Both the position numbers and the translations under genes were made by a program. Below the pieces are notes generated by a model that worked only from the letters and a program-made list of their open reading frames with translations, did not search any database and was not told the DNA's origin. A stretch of 64,000 nt of DNA from Thermomicrobiales bacterium (GTDB lineage Bacteria > Chloroflexota > Chloroflexia > Thermomicrobiales > UBA6265), in contig JAWKPF010000009.1 of the NCBI GenBank assembly GCA_041390825.1, positions 1 through 64,000 on the forward strand, read 5' to 3'. Positions 52,676-61,891 of the stretch are shown here, one piece after another (position 1 is the stretch's first letter; the number at the start of each line of letters is the position of its first letter).

Positions 52676-53488
52676 GTGCGACATGGCGCCGGGCCCGGAC
52701 GGAATGAGAGCGTTGTTGGAGTTCGGCCGGAGGTCGGTGCAGTGTTCGAGGGATCCCGCATCAGTCCGGAGACGGCTGACACAACCAATGCTCGTCGTAG
52801 AGCCGCCATCCTGACGGGCGCAGTTGGCGCACTCTTTGCCATCCTGTTCTTGACGAGCCTTTGGCTGCTCTCGCAGGCGCCAAGACCGGGTTCCGATGCA
52901 CAGTCATTCATCGATTTCTACAACAGTTCTGAGCGCCGCAAGATCGTGCTGGTTGGGCTCTACGTCTTGCCGTTCTCGGCAATCGCGTTCATTTGGTTCC
53001 TTGCGGCATTACGTCAATGGGTTGCCCAAAGCCATCGACGCGGGAGTCAACTGGTTGGGACCGTCCAGCTCCTCAGTGGTGTTGGGTTCATCATCCTGGC
53101 GTTGGCGTCCGCTGCCGCGTCGACGATGCCGGCAGCGCTGGCGGAACTGAGCGACCAGGCGATCGATCCAGAGATGGCGCGGGATTTTCCTCTTTATGGC
53201 AACGCGCTATTGCTGGTCTTTGGCGTGCGCTTGTCTGCGATGTTCGTCATGACGACAACGAACATCGGACGCGCCTCGGGATACATGCCGAAATGGTTTG
53301 CCTACATCGGCTACGTTGTCGCCGCGGTTCTCTTTCTGAGCTATTCGCTCACGGTTTGGCTGGCCGTCGTCTTTCCGCTCTGGGTGCTCGGGCTTGGCTT
53401 GCTCATCATCTTTCTTGCCTATGAGTCGAGTCCCGAAAGCCTTGCGGAGTCTTTGGAACCACCTGGTCAACTTGCCGACGAGATCTAG
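52676..53488 (+). CDS. Multi-pass membrane protein of unknown function
   Basis: The ~270-residue protein has about five hydrophobic helices: AILTGAVGALFAILFLTSLWLL near residue 44, IVLVGLYVLPFSAIAFIWFLAAL near 90, a helix near 125-150, one near 170-195 and a C-terminal pair near 210-245. I recognise no named family. Start is uncertain: the frame opens at 52676, four bases after the FGE-like gene, but the first ~35 residues look unlike a membrane-protein start. A later start near the RRRAAIL segment is possible. Probably co-transcribed with the upstream gene. Confidence 0.6.
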   Translation: MRHGAGPGRNESVVGVRPEVGAVFEGSRISPETADTTNARRRAAILTGAVGALFAILFLTSLWLLSQAPRPGSDAQSFIDFYNSSERRKIVLVGLYVLPFSAIAFIWFLAALRQWVAQSHRRGSQLVGTVQLLSGVGFIILALASAAASTMPAALAELSDQAIDPEMARDFPLYGNALLLVFGVRLSAMFVMTTTNIGRASGYMPKWFAYIGYVVAAVLFLSYSLTVWLAVVFPLWVLGLGLLIIFLAYESSPESLAESLEPPGQLADEI

Positions 53489-53528
53489 TGGCGGATTCTG
53501 GATGTGCCGTGCGCGAGCAGCCAAAGCA

Positions 53529-53589
53529 TTGTCATTTGCCTCTTTGGATGTATAGTCGCGACCGTCTGATCTCGTTACCATGAACGAGA
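53529..53589 (+). promoter_or_regulatory. Promoter with downstream palindrome for the DUF6325-SHOCT genes
   Basis: TTGTCA at 53529-53534 and TATAGT at 53551-53556, 16 bases apart, form a sigma-70-like promoter. TCTCGTT (53570-53576) and AACGAGA (53583-53589) are exact inverted repeats just after the expected start site, fitting an operator or a 5' hairpin. The first gene starts at 53663. Confidence 0.55.
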
Positions 53590-53662
53590 CAGGCGCAACC
53601 ACGGCGAACGCGCACGGGCTGTCAGCTGTCCGGCGATATCAGTGAAGCGAGAGGTAGCTTTC

Positions 53663-54091
53663 ATGGCATACGGCCCAGTGGAAATGCTGGTGGTCAAGTT
53701 CCCCGGCAATCAGTTCTCCGGCGAGTTGGCGCCGGCACTTCAAGATCTTGTCGACACCGGTCTCATCCGCGTGATCGACTTTCTCTTCGTGCTCAAAGAC
53801 AGCGATGGCGCTGTGTTCGTCTACGAACAGAACGGACTTGGAGACGAAGTGGCCGCGTTGTTGGAGCCGATTTCCCAACCAGAGGACGAGCTGCTCTCCC
53901 AGGAAGACGCTGAGAGCATCGGCGTGCTGTTGGAGCCGAACTCGTCAGCGGCATTGTTGTTGTTCGAGAATGCCTGGGCCGCGCAATTCGCGCAGGCCCT
54001 GCGCAATGCGAACGGAGAAGTCATCATCAACTCGCGGATTCCGCGCGATGTGATCGAAGCTATTGTCGAAGACGCAGAGTTGGCCGGCTAA
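53663..54091 (+). CDS. DUF6325-family protein (first copy)
   Basis: The 142-residue protein starts MAYGPVEMLVVKFPGNQFSG and has LQDLVDTGLIRVIDFLFVLKDSDG near residues 29-52. An acidic middle is followed by GVLLEPNSSAALLLFENAWAAQFAQAL near 88-114 and a C-terminal IPRDVIEAIVEDAE. These match DUF6325/DUF1269-like proteins of actinobacteria and Chloroflexota. The E-P-x-S-x-A-L-L-L-x-E-x-x-W-A segment is shared with the protein at 62503. Function unknown; such proteins often come with a SHOCT protein and stress genes, as here. Confidence 0.85.
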   Translation: MAYGPVEMLVVKFPGNQFSGELAPALQDLVDTGLIRVIDFLFVLKDSDGAVFVYEQNGLGDEVAALLEPISQPEDELLSQEDAESIGVLLEPNSSAALLLFENAWAAQFAQALRNANGEVIINSRIPRDVIEAIVEDAELAG

Positions 54092-54127
54092 CGCGCAGCC
54101 AGCTCTTGCAACAGGAGGAACAAGACC

Positions 54128-54478
54128 ATGTTGAGACGAAGAGGTGGCCGAGGGATCATCGGCACCATGGCGACGACAGCAGTGGTTGCCGGAACCGCGG
54201 GTGCGGTCGCCCATCACCAGCAGCAGCGCTATGCCGGGAAAGCCGCGGCTCAACAGCAGGAGATGGCGGAGCAGCAAGCAGCCGCGGAGAGCCAGCAACA
54301 GTTGGCCGAGTTGCAGCAACAGGTCAACGCCATGCAATCGCAACCTGCAGCGGCTCCAGCTCCCGCGGGCGGCTCCGACATGATGAGCCAGCTGCAGCAG
54401 CTCGAAAGCATGCAGGCCGCCGGGCTGCTCACGCCGGACCAGTACGAGGCTGCCAAGAACAAGCTGCTCGGTCTGTAG
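54128..54478 (+). CDS. SHOCT-domain protein
   Basis: The 116-residue protein begins with a Gly/Arg-rich stretch and a short hydrophobic segment (TMATTAVVAGTAGAVAHH near residues 13-30), then a Gln/Ala-rich coiled-coil-like run (40-85). It ends in a SHOCT domain: LQQLESMQAAGLLTPDQYEAAKNKLLGL near 88-116. SHOCT is a short helical oligomerisation domain. The gene follows the DUF6325 gene by 36 bases, with AGGAGG upstream, so they form one operon. Confidence 0.88.
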   Translation: MLRRRGGRGIIGTMATTAVVAGTAGAVAHHQQQRYAGKAAAQQQEMAEQQAAAESQQQLAELQQQVNAMQSQPAAAPAPAGGSDMMSQLQQLESMQAAGLLTPDQYEAAKNKLLGL

Positions 54479-54508
54479 GGCTTCGGACTCGAGCAATAGA
54501 TACCCAGG

Positions 54509-54545
54509 ACAGGCAAGGGCGAGCGCTCTTGCCTGTTTGGCGTTT
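54509..54545 (+). terminator. Terminator of the DUF6325-SHOCT operon
   Basis: ACAGGCAAG at 54509-54517 pairs with CTTGCCTGT at 54528-54536 to form a 9-bp stem with a GC-rich internal region. TTGGCGTTT follows. It lies 31 bases past the SHOCT stop codon and precedes the convergent DUF488 gene. Confidence 0.7.
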
Positions 54546-54597
54546 GCGTTCATGGCAAACATGATGGCGATCGGCGTCGGGAACCGAATCTCGAGTT

Positions 54598-54960
54598 TCA
54601 GCCGTTGAGAATATCGGCCAGGACCTGCGCTTCACTAATCGATACTTCGCGCGTGGCGGTAATCAGCGTCAGCGGACCTTGGTTGGCAAGCGCGCGAAGA
54701 TGGGCCAATGCAGCAGCATGCTCCGGCTCTTCGAGTTCCGCGCGGTAGCGTTTGACAAACTCTGCGTATCGCGCCGGATCGTGCGCATACCACTCCCGAA
54801 GCTCTGTCGACGGGGCGATGTCCTTGCGCCACTCAGTCAGCTGCGCTTTTTCCTTGCTGACCCCGCGCGGCCACAACCGATCGACCAGAACACGAGCTCC
54901 GTCTTCAGGGGACGCCGCTTCGTACGCTCGTCGGACGTGCACAACGCGTCGCTCCGTCAT
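54598..54960 (-). CDS. DUF488-family protein
   Basis: The 120-residue protein matches DUF488: VVHVRRAYEAASPEDGARVLVDRLWPRGVSKEKA near residues 6-39, the TEWRKDIAPSTELREWY block near 42-58 and LTLITATREVSISEAQVL near 97-114. The family is small and cytosolic with unknown activity; conserved Arg, Trp and Asp residues suggest a hydrolase-like site. AGGAGGATCT is placed before the ATG. It is transcribed convergently with the SHOCT operon. Confidence 0.85.
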   Translation of the reverse strand: MTERRVVHVRRAYEAASPEDGARVLVDRLWPRGVSKEKAQLTEWRKDIAPSTELREWYAHDPARYAEFVKRYRAELEEPEHAAALAHLRALANQGPLTLITATREVSISEAQVLADILNG

Positions 54961-55185
54961 AGACAGATCCTCCCGCCATTTCTGTGATCAGGGTCGGCGA
55001 AATGGCTACCATCCTCAATCATATCGCTCGGGTCTAGCGGATGAGCGTTTTGGGAAGCTCTTGGCGGGAAGAACCTGGCGTGGACGCTCCATCTGTTGAT
55101 TCGATTCCATTGCCGGGGAATCGACCAGGTGCTCAGCCGCCCTGTTCCGGAATATTCGTATTCGCCAGTCACACCCATTTCCTTA

Positions 55186-55250
55186 CGTAGTCGCAGGCCT
55201 TTGTGCCTGCTGAAGGGTGCCAAGAGCAGCACCGGAATCCTGCGACTACG
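55186..55250. repeat. Structured intergenic element: 12-bp inverted repeat enclosing two smaller hairpins
   Basis: CGTAGTCGCAGG at 55186-55197 is the exact reverse complement of CCTGCGACTACG at 55239-55250. The 41-base interior holds a GCAGG...CCTGC hairpin (about 55193-55210) and a GGTGC...GCACC hairpin (about 55217-55233), giving a three-way-junction-like fold. It lies in the 331-base gap between the DUF488 and DUF1345 genes, which shows no convincing gene. A MITE-like dispersed repeat or a structured RNA are both possible. Confidence 0.55.
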
Positions 55251-55291
55251 GGGCTTGGGGACAGGAGGAATCCAGTATGAATAATCCGGGC

Positions 55292-56059
55292 TTAGCTCAG
55301 GATGTTGATCGCACGGGCCGCGACGATCGCCAGAATGACGATGGAGCCGATGGCCTGAATCATCAGCAGGAGTTTCGCCCGAACCGAGAGAATCGACGTG
55401 TCGGTCGGGCTGAACGCAGCGCTTGCGGTGAAGGCAACGAAGAGGTAGTCGATAAATCGCGGAGTCCAGTTGCTGCTGTATTTCCGTCCAAGCGCAATCT
55501 GCGGGAACGCGAGATCGGTCGGAACATACCCCTGCGAGTGGCGTGTGCGCGGTCCGCCACCATCGAGCTCCCAATACCAGAGCGCGAAGACGAGCACGTT
55601 GACGATCCAGAGGAGCGCTGCATCGCGCAGGAGATAGGGAGCATAAACGTTGCCGTCGATCAGGCGAGAAACCAGGCCAGCCATGCTGCCTTCCACGGCC
55701 AACGTCGCAACCCCGGTCATCACCAGCGTCAACCAGCGAGCCTCGGGATGGCGCCCCGCGCGAAGTGCGAGCACGAGCGCGAACATGATTCCCAGCATCA
55801 ACGCCGGCACCAGCCACCTTGGGCCGATGCGGAGCGGATCGGAAACCGAAGCGTACACCGCTACGAGCAGGGCGAGCCCGATCAAAAAATCCCAAGACCG
55901 CAACAAGTTGCGATGGGCGAGCCGAGCTGGAGCGTCCTGCACCGAATCCGGCCGCGCTGGCGCGGTTCGAAGCGGCTCAGCATGTTCCTTATCAGGTCCG
56001 CGACCCATTCGGGGCGTGGGGCGGTTGCGACGCTGGCGTGCTTGGGAACCGTCAGTCAT
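55292..56059 (-). CDS. DUF1345-family membrane protein
   Basis: The 255-residue protein has a disordered basic N-terminus, then 5-6 membrane helices: LLRSWDFLIGLALLVAVYASV near residues 52-72, WLVPALMLGIMFALVLAL near 81, AALLWIVNVLVFALWYWELDGG near 145-166, and the last two near 205-225 and 235-252. The W-Y-W-E-L-D-G-G-G-P motif at the end of helix 4, followed by a lumenal DYLFVAFTASAAFSPTD segment, marks DUF1345. The family is proposed to be stress-related. It probably sits alone on its transcript. Confidence 0.85.
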   Translation of the reverse strand: MTDGSQARQRRNRPTPRMGRGPDKEHAEPLRTAPARPDSVQDAPARLAHRNLLRSWDFLIGLALLVAVYASVSDPLRIGPRWLVPALMLGIMFALVLALRAGRHPEARWLTLVMTGVATLAVEGSMAGLVSRLIDGNVYAPYLLRDAALLWIVNVLVFALWYWELDGGGPRTRHSQGYVPTDLAFPQIALGRKYSSNWTPRFIDYLFVAFTASAAFSPTDTSILSVRAKLLLMIQAIGSIVILAIVAARAINILS

Positions 56060-56140
56060 GGGAGATGCAACTCTCGGCGGAAAGTCGGAGCGAACCGAGC
56101 AAATTCTCTCATTTCCAACGGTGTGCCCGGCCAGCGCCCC

Positions 56141-57262
56141 CTACCGTGGCGGGCCGAACCCACCCTGCTGAGAACTTTCAGTAGTCACCGTGGCGACCAG
56201 TGTTCCCGGATTCGCGCTGCCATCGACATAAAGGCCGTCGACCGCTTCGCCTTGTGCAGTGCCGCCCAGATAAACGTCGTATGCGACGCCGGGTACCACG
56301 TCCGCGCTGCTGAAGTAGATCGCGTTGAACGGGATCGAGGGCGCGAATGCCACGAGCTCCGTATCGCCGGATCGGACGACGACGAGCGTGCCCGCGCTTT
56401 GCGTTCCACCAAATGTCGCGAGAATGATGCCCTGGGCTGAGGCCTGGGACGGGGCCTGCATCATGACGCCGGTGCTGAGCACCATTCCACCGTCGATGGT
56501 GACGGGACCGTCTGCATCGAGACCGCTATTGGCATCCACCAGAGCGCCCTGGGTGATGACCGTTCCGCCGGTGATCGTGATGGAACCATTGGAATCGATA
56601 CCGTCGCCCACTTCGGTTGCGACGAAGACGAACCCTCCAGAAATGTCGATCTGGCTCACTCCGTCCTGATTCGCATTGATTCCGTCTTCGTACGCGTGGA
56701 TACGGATGGCGCCACTTTCGATGAAGATGTGTTCTGTGCTCGAGATGCCTTCGTCGACCGCCTGCACATCGAGCGCGCCGCCGCCGCGAATGGTGAACGA
56801 GACGTTCCCATAGAGCGCGGCATCCTGCTCCGCGGCGCCGCCATCGCTGATTGCATTGTTGGTGCCGTCCATCAGAGAGACGGTCGCTTCAGCAGCGCTT
56901 TCGAGATAGATAGCCGGGCCATCGCTGTTCGAAATCGTGGCCCCGGCAAGAACAAGATCGACCGAAGCACCCGGAGCGGCAACATGAATCATCCCGTCGG
57001 CGAGCGTCCCTTGCACAACGTAGGATCCACCTTCGGTGATGACGATGTCAGTGCCATCTTGCGTTGCGCCGTCTCCGTCGATGGCAATTTCCTCGGCCAG
57101 CGTGATAGTGGTCGCCCCAGTGATATCGATGGATGTTGCCGCCTGGGTGGCATCCTGAGCGTTACCGCTCGAACCGCCGAGCGCCAACAATCCAACCAAG
57201 GCAACTGCTGCAATCGCTCCGCTGAATCGACGTCCGTAAGGGTGCAATGGTGTTCCTTTCAT
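56141..57262 (-). CDS. Secreted carbohydrate-binding-domain protein (DUF4353/Cthe_2159-like beta-helix)
   Basis: The 373-residue protein has a signal peptide (AIAAVALVGLLALGGSSGNA near residues 16-35). A parallel beta-helix with repeated short strands and turns follows: GGSYVVQGTLADG, LAGATISNSDGPAIYLESA, GNVSFTIRGGG, SGAIRIHAYEDGINANQDG, ITGGTVITQG and DGPVTIDGGM. This is the carbohydrate-binding family typified by Clostridium thermocellum Cthe_2159, which binds acidic polysaccharides. The N-terminal part carries further strands. It probably stays outside the cell; no anchor or catalytic residues are seen. Confidence 0.85.
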   Translation of the reverse strand: MKGTPLHPYGRRFSGAIAAVALVGLLALGGSSGNAQDATQAATSIDITGATTITLAEEIAIDGDGATQDGTDIVITEGGSYVVQGTLADGMIHVAAPGASVDLVLAGATISNSDGPAIYLESAAEATVSLMDGTNNAISDGGAAEQDAALYGNVSFTIRGGGALDVQAVDEGISSTEHIFIESGAIRIHAYEDGINANQDGVSQIDISGGFVFVATEVGDGIDSNGSITITGGTVITQGALVDANSGLDADGPVTIDGGMVLSTGVMMQAPSQASAQGIILATFGGTQSAGTLVVVRSGDTELVAFAPSIPFNAIYFSSADVVPGVAYDVYLGGTAQGEAVDGLYVDGSANPGTLVATVTTESSQQGGFGPPR

Positions 57263-57566
57263 CGTGCCTAGCCCAAACTTCTACCTGCGCGGAGTGTGAT
57301 GGTCCGCGCTGTGGTTTCGCTGGGAAACGACTGTGCGTTGCCCAAGTAATCCCAATGGGCTTCGAACGCGCTGTGAATGGGTTGCATGGAGCAGTTCGGT
57401 ACGTATTCGAGTGCCGGATGATTTCGAATCCAGCACTACGCAATGTGCAGATTCGCCATAGCGGTTCAGTCGATTCTTCTGTGAGTCTCAGCAATCAACC
57501 CGTGTGACCTGGACGATGTGCGTTTCTTCGTCCTCGTCAGCGCAGGAACAAGAATCGACGGGCGAA
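57263..57566. other. 304-base gap between the carbohydrate-binding gene and the third SulP gene
   Basis: I see no confident gene, tRNA, hairpin or promoter here. Frames across it lack normal codon use. It holds the 5' control region of the carbohydrate-binding gene (read leftward) and the 3' flank of the SulP gene. Confidence 0.5.
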
Positions 57567-59270
57567 TCACGGATCCTGGGGTACGTGGCCGATCTCGGTC
57601 GACGATGCATCGTGCACCGCCTCGAAAACATCGAGGAAGAAGCTCTCCTCTCCGATCGCCTGAACGATCCCGTCGCGAATCAGAATATCCATCACCAATG
57701 GCTTGACTCGCGCCAGACGGAGCGCAATTCCTCGCTCGGTTAGGAACTGCGCGATTCGATCGAGTTTCGCTGCGCCCTGGGAGTCGATGAAATTCACGCT
57801 CTGAAAATCCAGAACAACCAGACGCACATCGACGGGCGCTTCTTCTACCAGCGTGTGGACGCGGTCCTCGAAGGAGTCGGCGGTCACGAAGAACAGAGCT
57901 CCCTCGAGTCGAACGGCCACAATGCCCGGAAGTTGCGTGCTGTCGGGATGTGCTTCGAGATCGCGAAACACGTGCGTGCCCTTCGCAAGTCCCAGCAAGG
58001 AGACCGACGGGGAGGTAACGACCTTGAGGAGCCAAAGAATCGAGAGCATCACCCCGACCAGGACACCCGCCAGTACCCCGAACGTGACGACTCCAGTCAG
58101 CGCCGCGAGAGCGATCCAAAAGTCGGAGCGCTTAACCCTATAGAGTCGTCGCATTGCAGGCACATCCATCATGCCGAGCGTGACGGCTTCGATGACAACC
58201 GCGCCGAGCACTGCCTTCGGCAAGTCCGAGAAGAGTGGAGCGAGGAAAATCAGTGTGAGGATGATCGTGCCGCCTGTGGCCAAAGAGGCAAACTGGCTTC
58301 GCGCGCCGGCTCGGTCGTTGAGCGAACTCGCCGAAAGGCTCGTCGCGACCGGAATCCCTTGAAAAAGTCCCGATCCGATGTTCGCGACTCCTTGAGCCAG
58401 TGACTCTTGATCGATATCGACTCGGTAATCGTGCTTGGCGGCGAAGAACCGTGCGTCTCCGGCGCTCTGCGAGAAACCGATCAATACAATTGCTACTGCA
58501 GCCAAGAGAATCAAACCAGCGTGATCTGATACGAGGTCCCAGGACGGCACCGCGAGTGATGGCAATCCGCGGGGCACTTCACCAACGAGTGCAACGCCAC
58601 GCTGGTCCAGCCCGAATAGTCGTGAGAAGAAGATCCCCGCCGCAACCACAATGAGCTCCCCCGGAAGGTGCGGAGAGAGCGCATGCATCCCAAACAGCGC
58701 TACCAGGGAGGCGATTCCGACGGCAAGAGTCGTGGAATGCGTATCCCCGAGCCCACTCACCCAACTCCACAGTTCACGCCAGGCATTGCTGCCATCCGCG
58801 TCTGTCCCTGTGATCTTGGAAAGCTCGCCGACAACCACATCGATGGCGGCGCCGAAGAGAAAACCAGTGATGACTGCCTTGGAGATGAACTGCGAGATCC
58901 ACCCCATACGCAGGATCGACATCAAGACGAAGAGCAGTCCAGCGACGATGGCAATGGCGGCAACAAGCGCGGCCGCTTGGGTGACTGGTGCAACCCCAGC
59001 GGCAATCACCGCGCTGCCGGCGACAGCGGCCAGTCCAGAACTCGGTCCGGTGGAAATTTGCCGAGATGTTCCGAAGATGGCATACAGGATCGCGCCGGCC
59101 GCCGCGGCGTACAAGCCATTCTCGATCGGAACGCCGGCAATTTCAGCGTAGCCAAGGTTCTTTGGGACGACCAACGCGGCAACGGTGACACCGGCAAGGA
59201 TGTCGCCGCGGATGAACGATCGTTGGTATGTCTCTTTCAAGCTGAGGATCGGAAGCGCCTTGGTCATTGC
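57567..59270 (-). CDS. SulP/SLC26-family anion transporter with STAS domain (third copy)
   Basis: The ~567-residue protein begins LPILSLKETYQRSFIRGDILAGVTVAALVVPKNLGYAEIAG, with 10-12 helices. The NIGSGLFQGIPVATSLSASSLNDRAGARSQFASL segment near residues 300-330 is the SulP signature. A STAS domain follows (~430-560) with VVLDFQSVNFIDSQGAAKLDRI near 500. The ATG at 59270 is preferred. This copy is more distant from the other two than they are from each other. DUF2252 and DUF4397 genes lie beyond it on the same strand. Ion specificity cannot be told. Confidence 0.85.
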   Translation of the reverse strand, partial: AMTKALPILSLKETYQRSFIRGDILAGVTVAALVVPKNLGYAEIAGVPIENGLYAAAAGAILYAIFGTSRQISTGPSSGLAAVAGSAVIAAGVAPVTQAAALVAAIAIVAGLLFVLMSILRMGWISQFISKAVITGFLFGAAIDVVVGELSKITGTDADGSNAWRELWSWVSGLGDTHSTTLAVGIASLVALFGMHALSPHLPGELIVVAAGIFFSRLFGLDQRGVALVGEVPRGLPSLAVPSWDLVSDHAGLILLAAVAIVLIGFSQSAGDARFFAAKHDYRVDIDQESLAQGVANIGSGLFQGIPVATSLSASSLNDRAGARSQFASLATGGTIILTLIFLAPLFSDLPKAVLGAVVIEAVTLGMMDVPAMRRLYRVKRSDFWIALAALTGVVTFGVLAGVLVGVMLSILWLLKVVTSPSVSLLGLAKGTHVFRDLEAHPDSTQLPGIVAVRLEGALFFVTADSFEDRVHTLVEEAPVDVRLVVLDFQSVNFIDSQGAAKLDRIAQFLTERGIALRLARVKPLVMDILIRDGIVQAIGEESFFLDVFEAVHDASSTEIGHVPQDP

Positions 59271-59464
59271 CGATCTCGCTGCTCCGGCACGCATTGCGAA
59301 CTGCTGGACACCGAAGGCACGAGTTCTGGTGCCTTGGACCTATACCGAGATGGCGTCGATTGCGCAAGCGAGACCAACAGTTTCGAATGCCGGTCTCCTC
59401 GTCATGAATTTGGGGCTCGTTGCGGACAACCTGGCCGCATGTGCGACGAGCGCAAAGTACATGA

Positions 59465-60901
59465 CTAGACTCCCAGCTCGGCCTCGATCTTTCCCGACTT
59501 TGCTGCTTCCACCAATGCCTTGTGGTCGGCCTCTGCTTGGTCTGCATAGCTCATCGCGAAGCGGGCCACCGCCTGATCGAACTCTTCGTTCTTTCCGAGA
59601 TAGGCCGCGATTTGCAGCGCATCGCCGGAGCGCGCGTGTGCGCGCGCAAGAATTTCGCCGCAGACACCCGCGTAGGTCGCAAAGAGTGACGCCTTCATCG
59701 AAGCCAGATCGGCGGAAGCCTTCATGTTGAACAACTGCCGCACGTACAAGTCCCTGCCCGTTGTGTGCCTCACCCAACCAAGGAAGGGGTCGGAGACTGC
59801 CTGAATGAGGCGCTGACCCTGCACTACGCGCTCGCCTTCATTCTTGTACGGATTCAATCGGACATATTGAGACAAGACCGAGCTACCTGCTTCTTTGAGC
59901 TGCAACACAAGCGGGTCGCTGCTGTCTTTCCCAGCAAGGACGACGATGTAACAGCGTGTTCCCACGCTTCCGACCCCACCGACGCGAATGGCAGAGTCGA
60001 TGTAGCGATAACGATCGAGTAGCGCGCGCCGATCATCCGTCAGCGTCTGCATGTATTTGGCGAAGACGGGTTGGATAACGGCTCCCACCTCGTCTTCAGG
60101 CAGCCGCACGATCAGGGGCGGTCGCTCGACGATGCGAAGGTCGCCATGAGCAGCATCGGTGAGCTTCGCCGCCGCGTAGAGACTGTCCTTTCCCCGGGCT
60201 TTCTGGATCTTGGCTAGGACATCTTTACGGCGTCGTGCGTTCGGAATGAAATCGAGCAACGACTCTGCAGTCACATGGGAATACCAGACCTCGAGCGTCG
60301 TCATCTCGGAAAACTCTATCAGCTTCTTGCGGTATTGATATACACAAGATCGAGCAATGTCCCTGCAATTGGGGTCCGAAAGGCCATTGCTCCGCCCAGC
60401 GAGAACCGCACTCGCAGCAAGCCGCTTCACGTCCCACTCGAATGGTCCCGGGATGGTCTCGTCGAAGTCGTTCATGTCGAACATAAGCACGCGTTCTGGC
60501 GAGCCAAAGAATCCAAAATTCGATAGGTGTGCGTCGCCGCAAAGCTGCGCTACCAGGTTGGTGCTTGTTGCGTGGCCGAGATCCCATGCCATGATCGCCG
60601 CCGAACCCCTGAAGAACGCAAACGGAGACGCCATCATCCGTCCATAGCGGATGGGAAGCAGGTGCTGGAGGCGGCTCTCGCCTTGTTGAACCAGTGTGTC
60701 GACCGGATCCGGACGGTAGGCGCTCTTCTGAAAGATCTCATGCGCTTGGCGTGGGACCGCTACGCGCTGCGCTCGTCCCTTGTCCCTGCGTTGGTCAGGA
60801 GTAAAGAGCTCGACACGCCCCGAAACGGAACGGTATTCCGCGGAACTTCCGTTGCTCGCTTTCGAGGTGACGGTTTCTGTGGCTGAAGGTCGATGTGCCA
60901 T
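59465..60901 (-). CDS. DUF2252-family protein (kinase-like fold)
   Basis: The 478-residue protein matches DUF2252. RYGRMMASPFAFFRGSAAIMAWDL near residues 85-108 is the family's opening motif. AQLCGDAHLSNFGFF near 117-131 resembles the catalytic loop H-G-D-x-H-x-x-N of APH-type kinases. VLMFDMNDFDETIPGPFEWDVKRLAAS near 137-163 resembles the DFD loop. Function unknown; small-molecule phosphorylation is plausible. It is separated from the third SulP by about 190 bases with no gene seen. Confidence 0.85.
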   Translation of the reverse strand: MAHRPSATETVTSKASNGSSAEYRSVSGRVELFTPDQRRDKGRAQRVAVPRQAHEIFQKSAYRPDPVDTLVQQGESRLQHLLPIRYGRMMASPFAFFRGSAAIMAWDLGHATSTNLVAQLCGDAHLSNFGFFGSPERVLMFDMNDFDETIPGPFEWDVKRLAASAVLAGRSNGLSDPNCRDIARSCVYQYRKKLIEFSEMTTLEVWYSHVTAESLLDFIPNARRRKDVLAKIQKARGKDSLYAAAKLTDAAHGDLRIVERPPLIVRLPEDEVGAVIQPVFAKYMQTLTDDRRALLDRYRYIDSAIRVGGVGSVGTRCYIVVLAGKDSSDPLVLQLKEAGSSVLSQYVRLNPYKNEGERVVQGQRLIQAVSDPFLGWVRHTTGRDLYVRQLFNMKASADLASMKASLFATYAGVCGEILARAHARSGDALQIAAYLGKNEEFDQAVARFAMSYADQAEADHKALVEAAKSGKIEAELGV

Positions 60902-60970
60902 AGCATGACGTTCCTGTTGTCCGGGAACCGCGCGCCACTGCGCGCGGTTCCATTTTCCGTTTTCGGCGAT

Positions 60971-61717
60971 CTACGAAGCTGTCGTTGCCTGACCGACCTG
61001 AAGGATGGTCAGCGGATGGTCGGTCGATCCCGGGCTCCCGATGACGACAAATGTGTAGGACTGCCCTGCCTCGATCGAGACTCCGTTGCTCTCCACCGCG
61101 ACGGTATCTGTGCCAGTGGCCTTGCCGGTGATGTCGTAGCTGCCGGAGTGCACCTCGCCCGCGTCAGTTGCCTGACCAAAGCGGACGTCGGTGACGACCG
61201 GAGACAGATCGCCAACCACCGTCGCATCGCTGGCACGGGTGAGATAGAAATCGAGCGCTGGCGCCTGAGCTGCGCCATTGATCGCGCGAACGCGCGCCTG
61301 GTCCTCACCAGTGGCGGAGAGGTCGACCTCGGTCGGGATGATGAGTAGATCGGAAACGACGACCAGATACTCCTTGCCGGCTTCCGTCGGAACCACGACC
61401 TGGTACAGATATCGGTCGAACCCGCTGTTGACATTCTGCTTGACGATGACAGCGGTGACAGGAGCGGTTCCCTGATAGGCATCGGAAACGGTGCCGTACT
61501 CGAGTCCTTCGACAACGCGCTGATCGGATTCATCGCCGTTGATATAGACATCGATCTTGTCGAGCGATGTCATCGCATTGACAAAGCGAATGTTGACCGG
61601 AAACTCATTGGTCGGAGTGCCGTCCTGAGCGCGGGCGGCCGGCATGGAGGCCAGCATGCCCAATCCAAGTGCGGCGACTGCCGCGATGACGAGAAACCGA
61701 AGTCGAAGTGATTTCAT
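60971..61717 (-). CDS. Secreted DUF4397-domain protein
   Basis: The 248-residue protein has a signal peptide (FLVIAAVAALGLGMLASMPAARA near residues 7-29) and two related DUF4397-type beta-sandwich units. The first starts NIRFVNAMTSLDKIDVYINGD near residue 38 and the second has VRAINGAAQAPALDFYLTRASD near 135. This domain is common in secreted proteins with unclear roles, possibly surface binding. The ATG at 61717 follows AAAGGGA. It is the neighbour of DUF2252, 69 bases apart on the same strand. Confidence 0.85.
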   Translation of the reverse strand: MKSLRLRFLVIAAVAALGLGMLASMPAARAQDGTPTNEFPVNIRFVNAMTSLDKIDVYINGDESDQRVVEGLEYGTVSDAYQGTAPVTAVIVKQNVNSGFDRYLYQVVVPTEAGKEYLVVVSDLLIIPTEVDLSATGEDQARVRAINGAAQAPALDFYLTRASDATVVGDLSPVVTDVRFGQATDAGEVHSGSYDITGKATGTDTVAVESNGVSIEAGQSYTFVVIGSPGSTDHPLTILQVGQATTAS

Positions 61718-61891
61718 TGGTGATCCCTTTCCGTGATGAATGCGAATTGGCATCGAATGACGATCGATAGTTGAGGCGAAATGCGCGACTACCTTGAGAC
61801 CATTCACACGCCTCCCTTCTGTCTTTCAGCGGGTCCGCACGGCTGCGACCGTTCGTGCTGAACTTCTTGTCGCGGCGCGTACAATGACGGT

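Noticed and set aside
57466..58119. Minus-strand open frame overlapping the third SulP C-terminus
   Set aside because: Shadow in another frame of the STAS domain; arginine- and serine-rich with no recognisable features.
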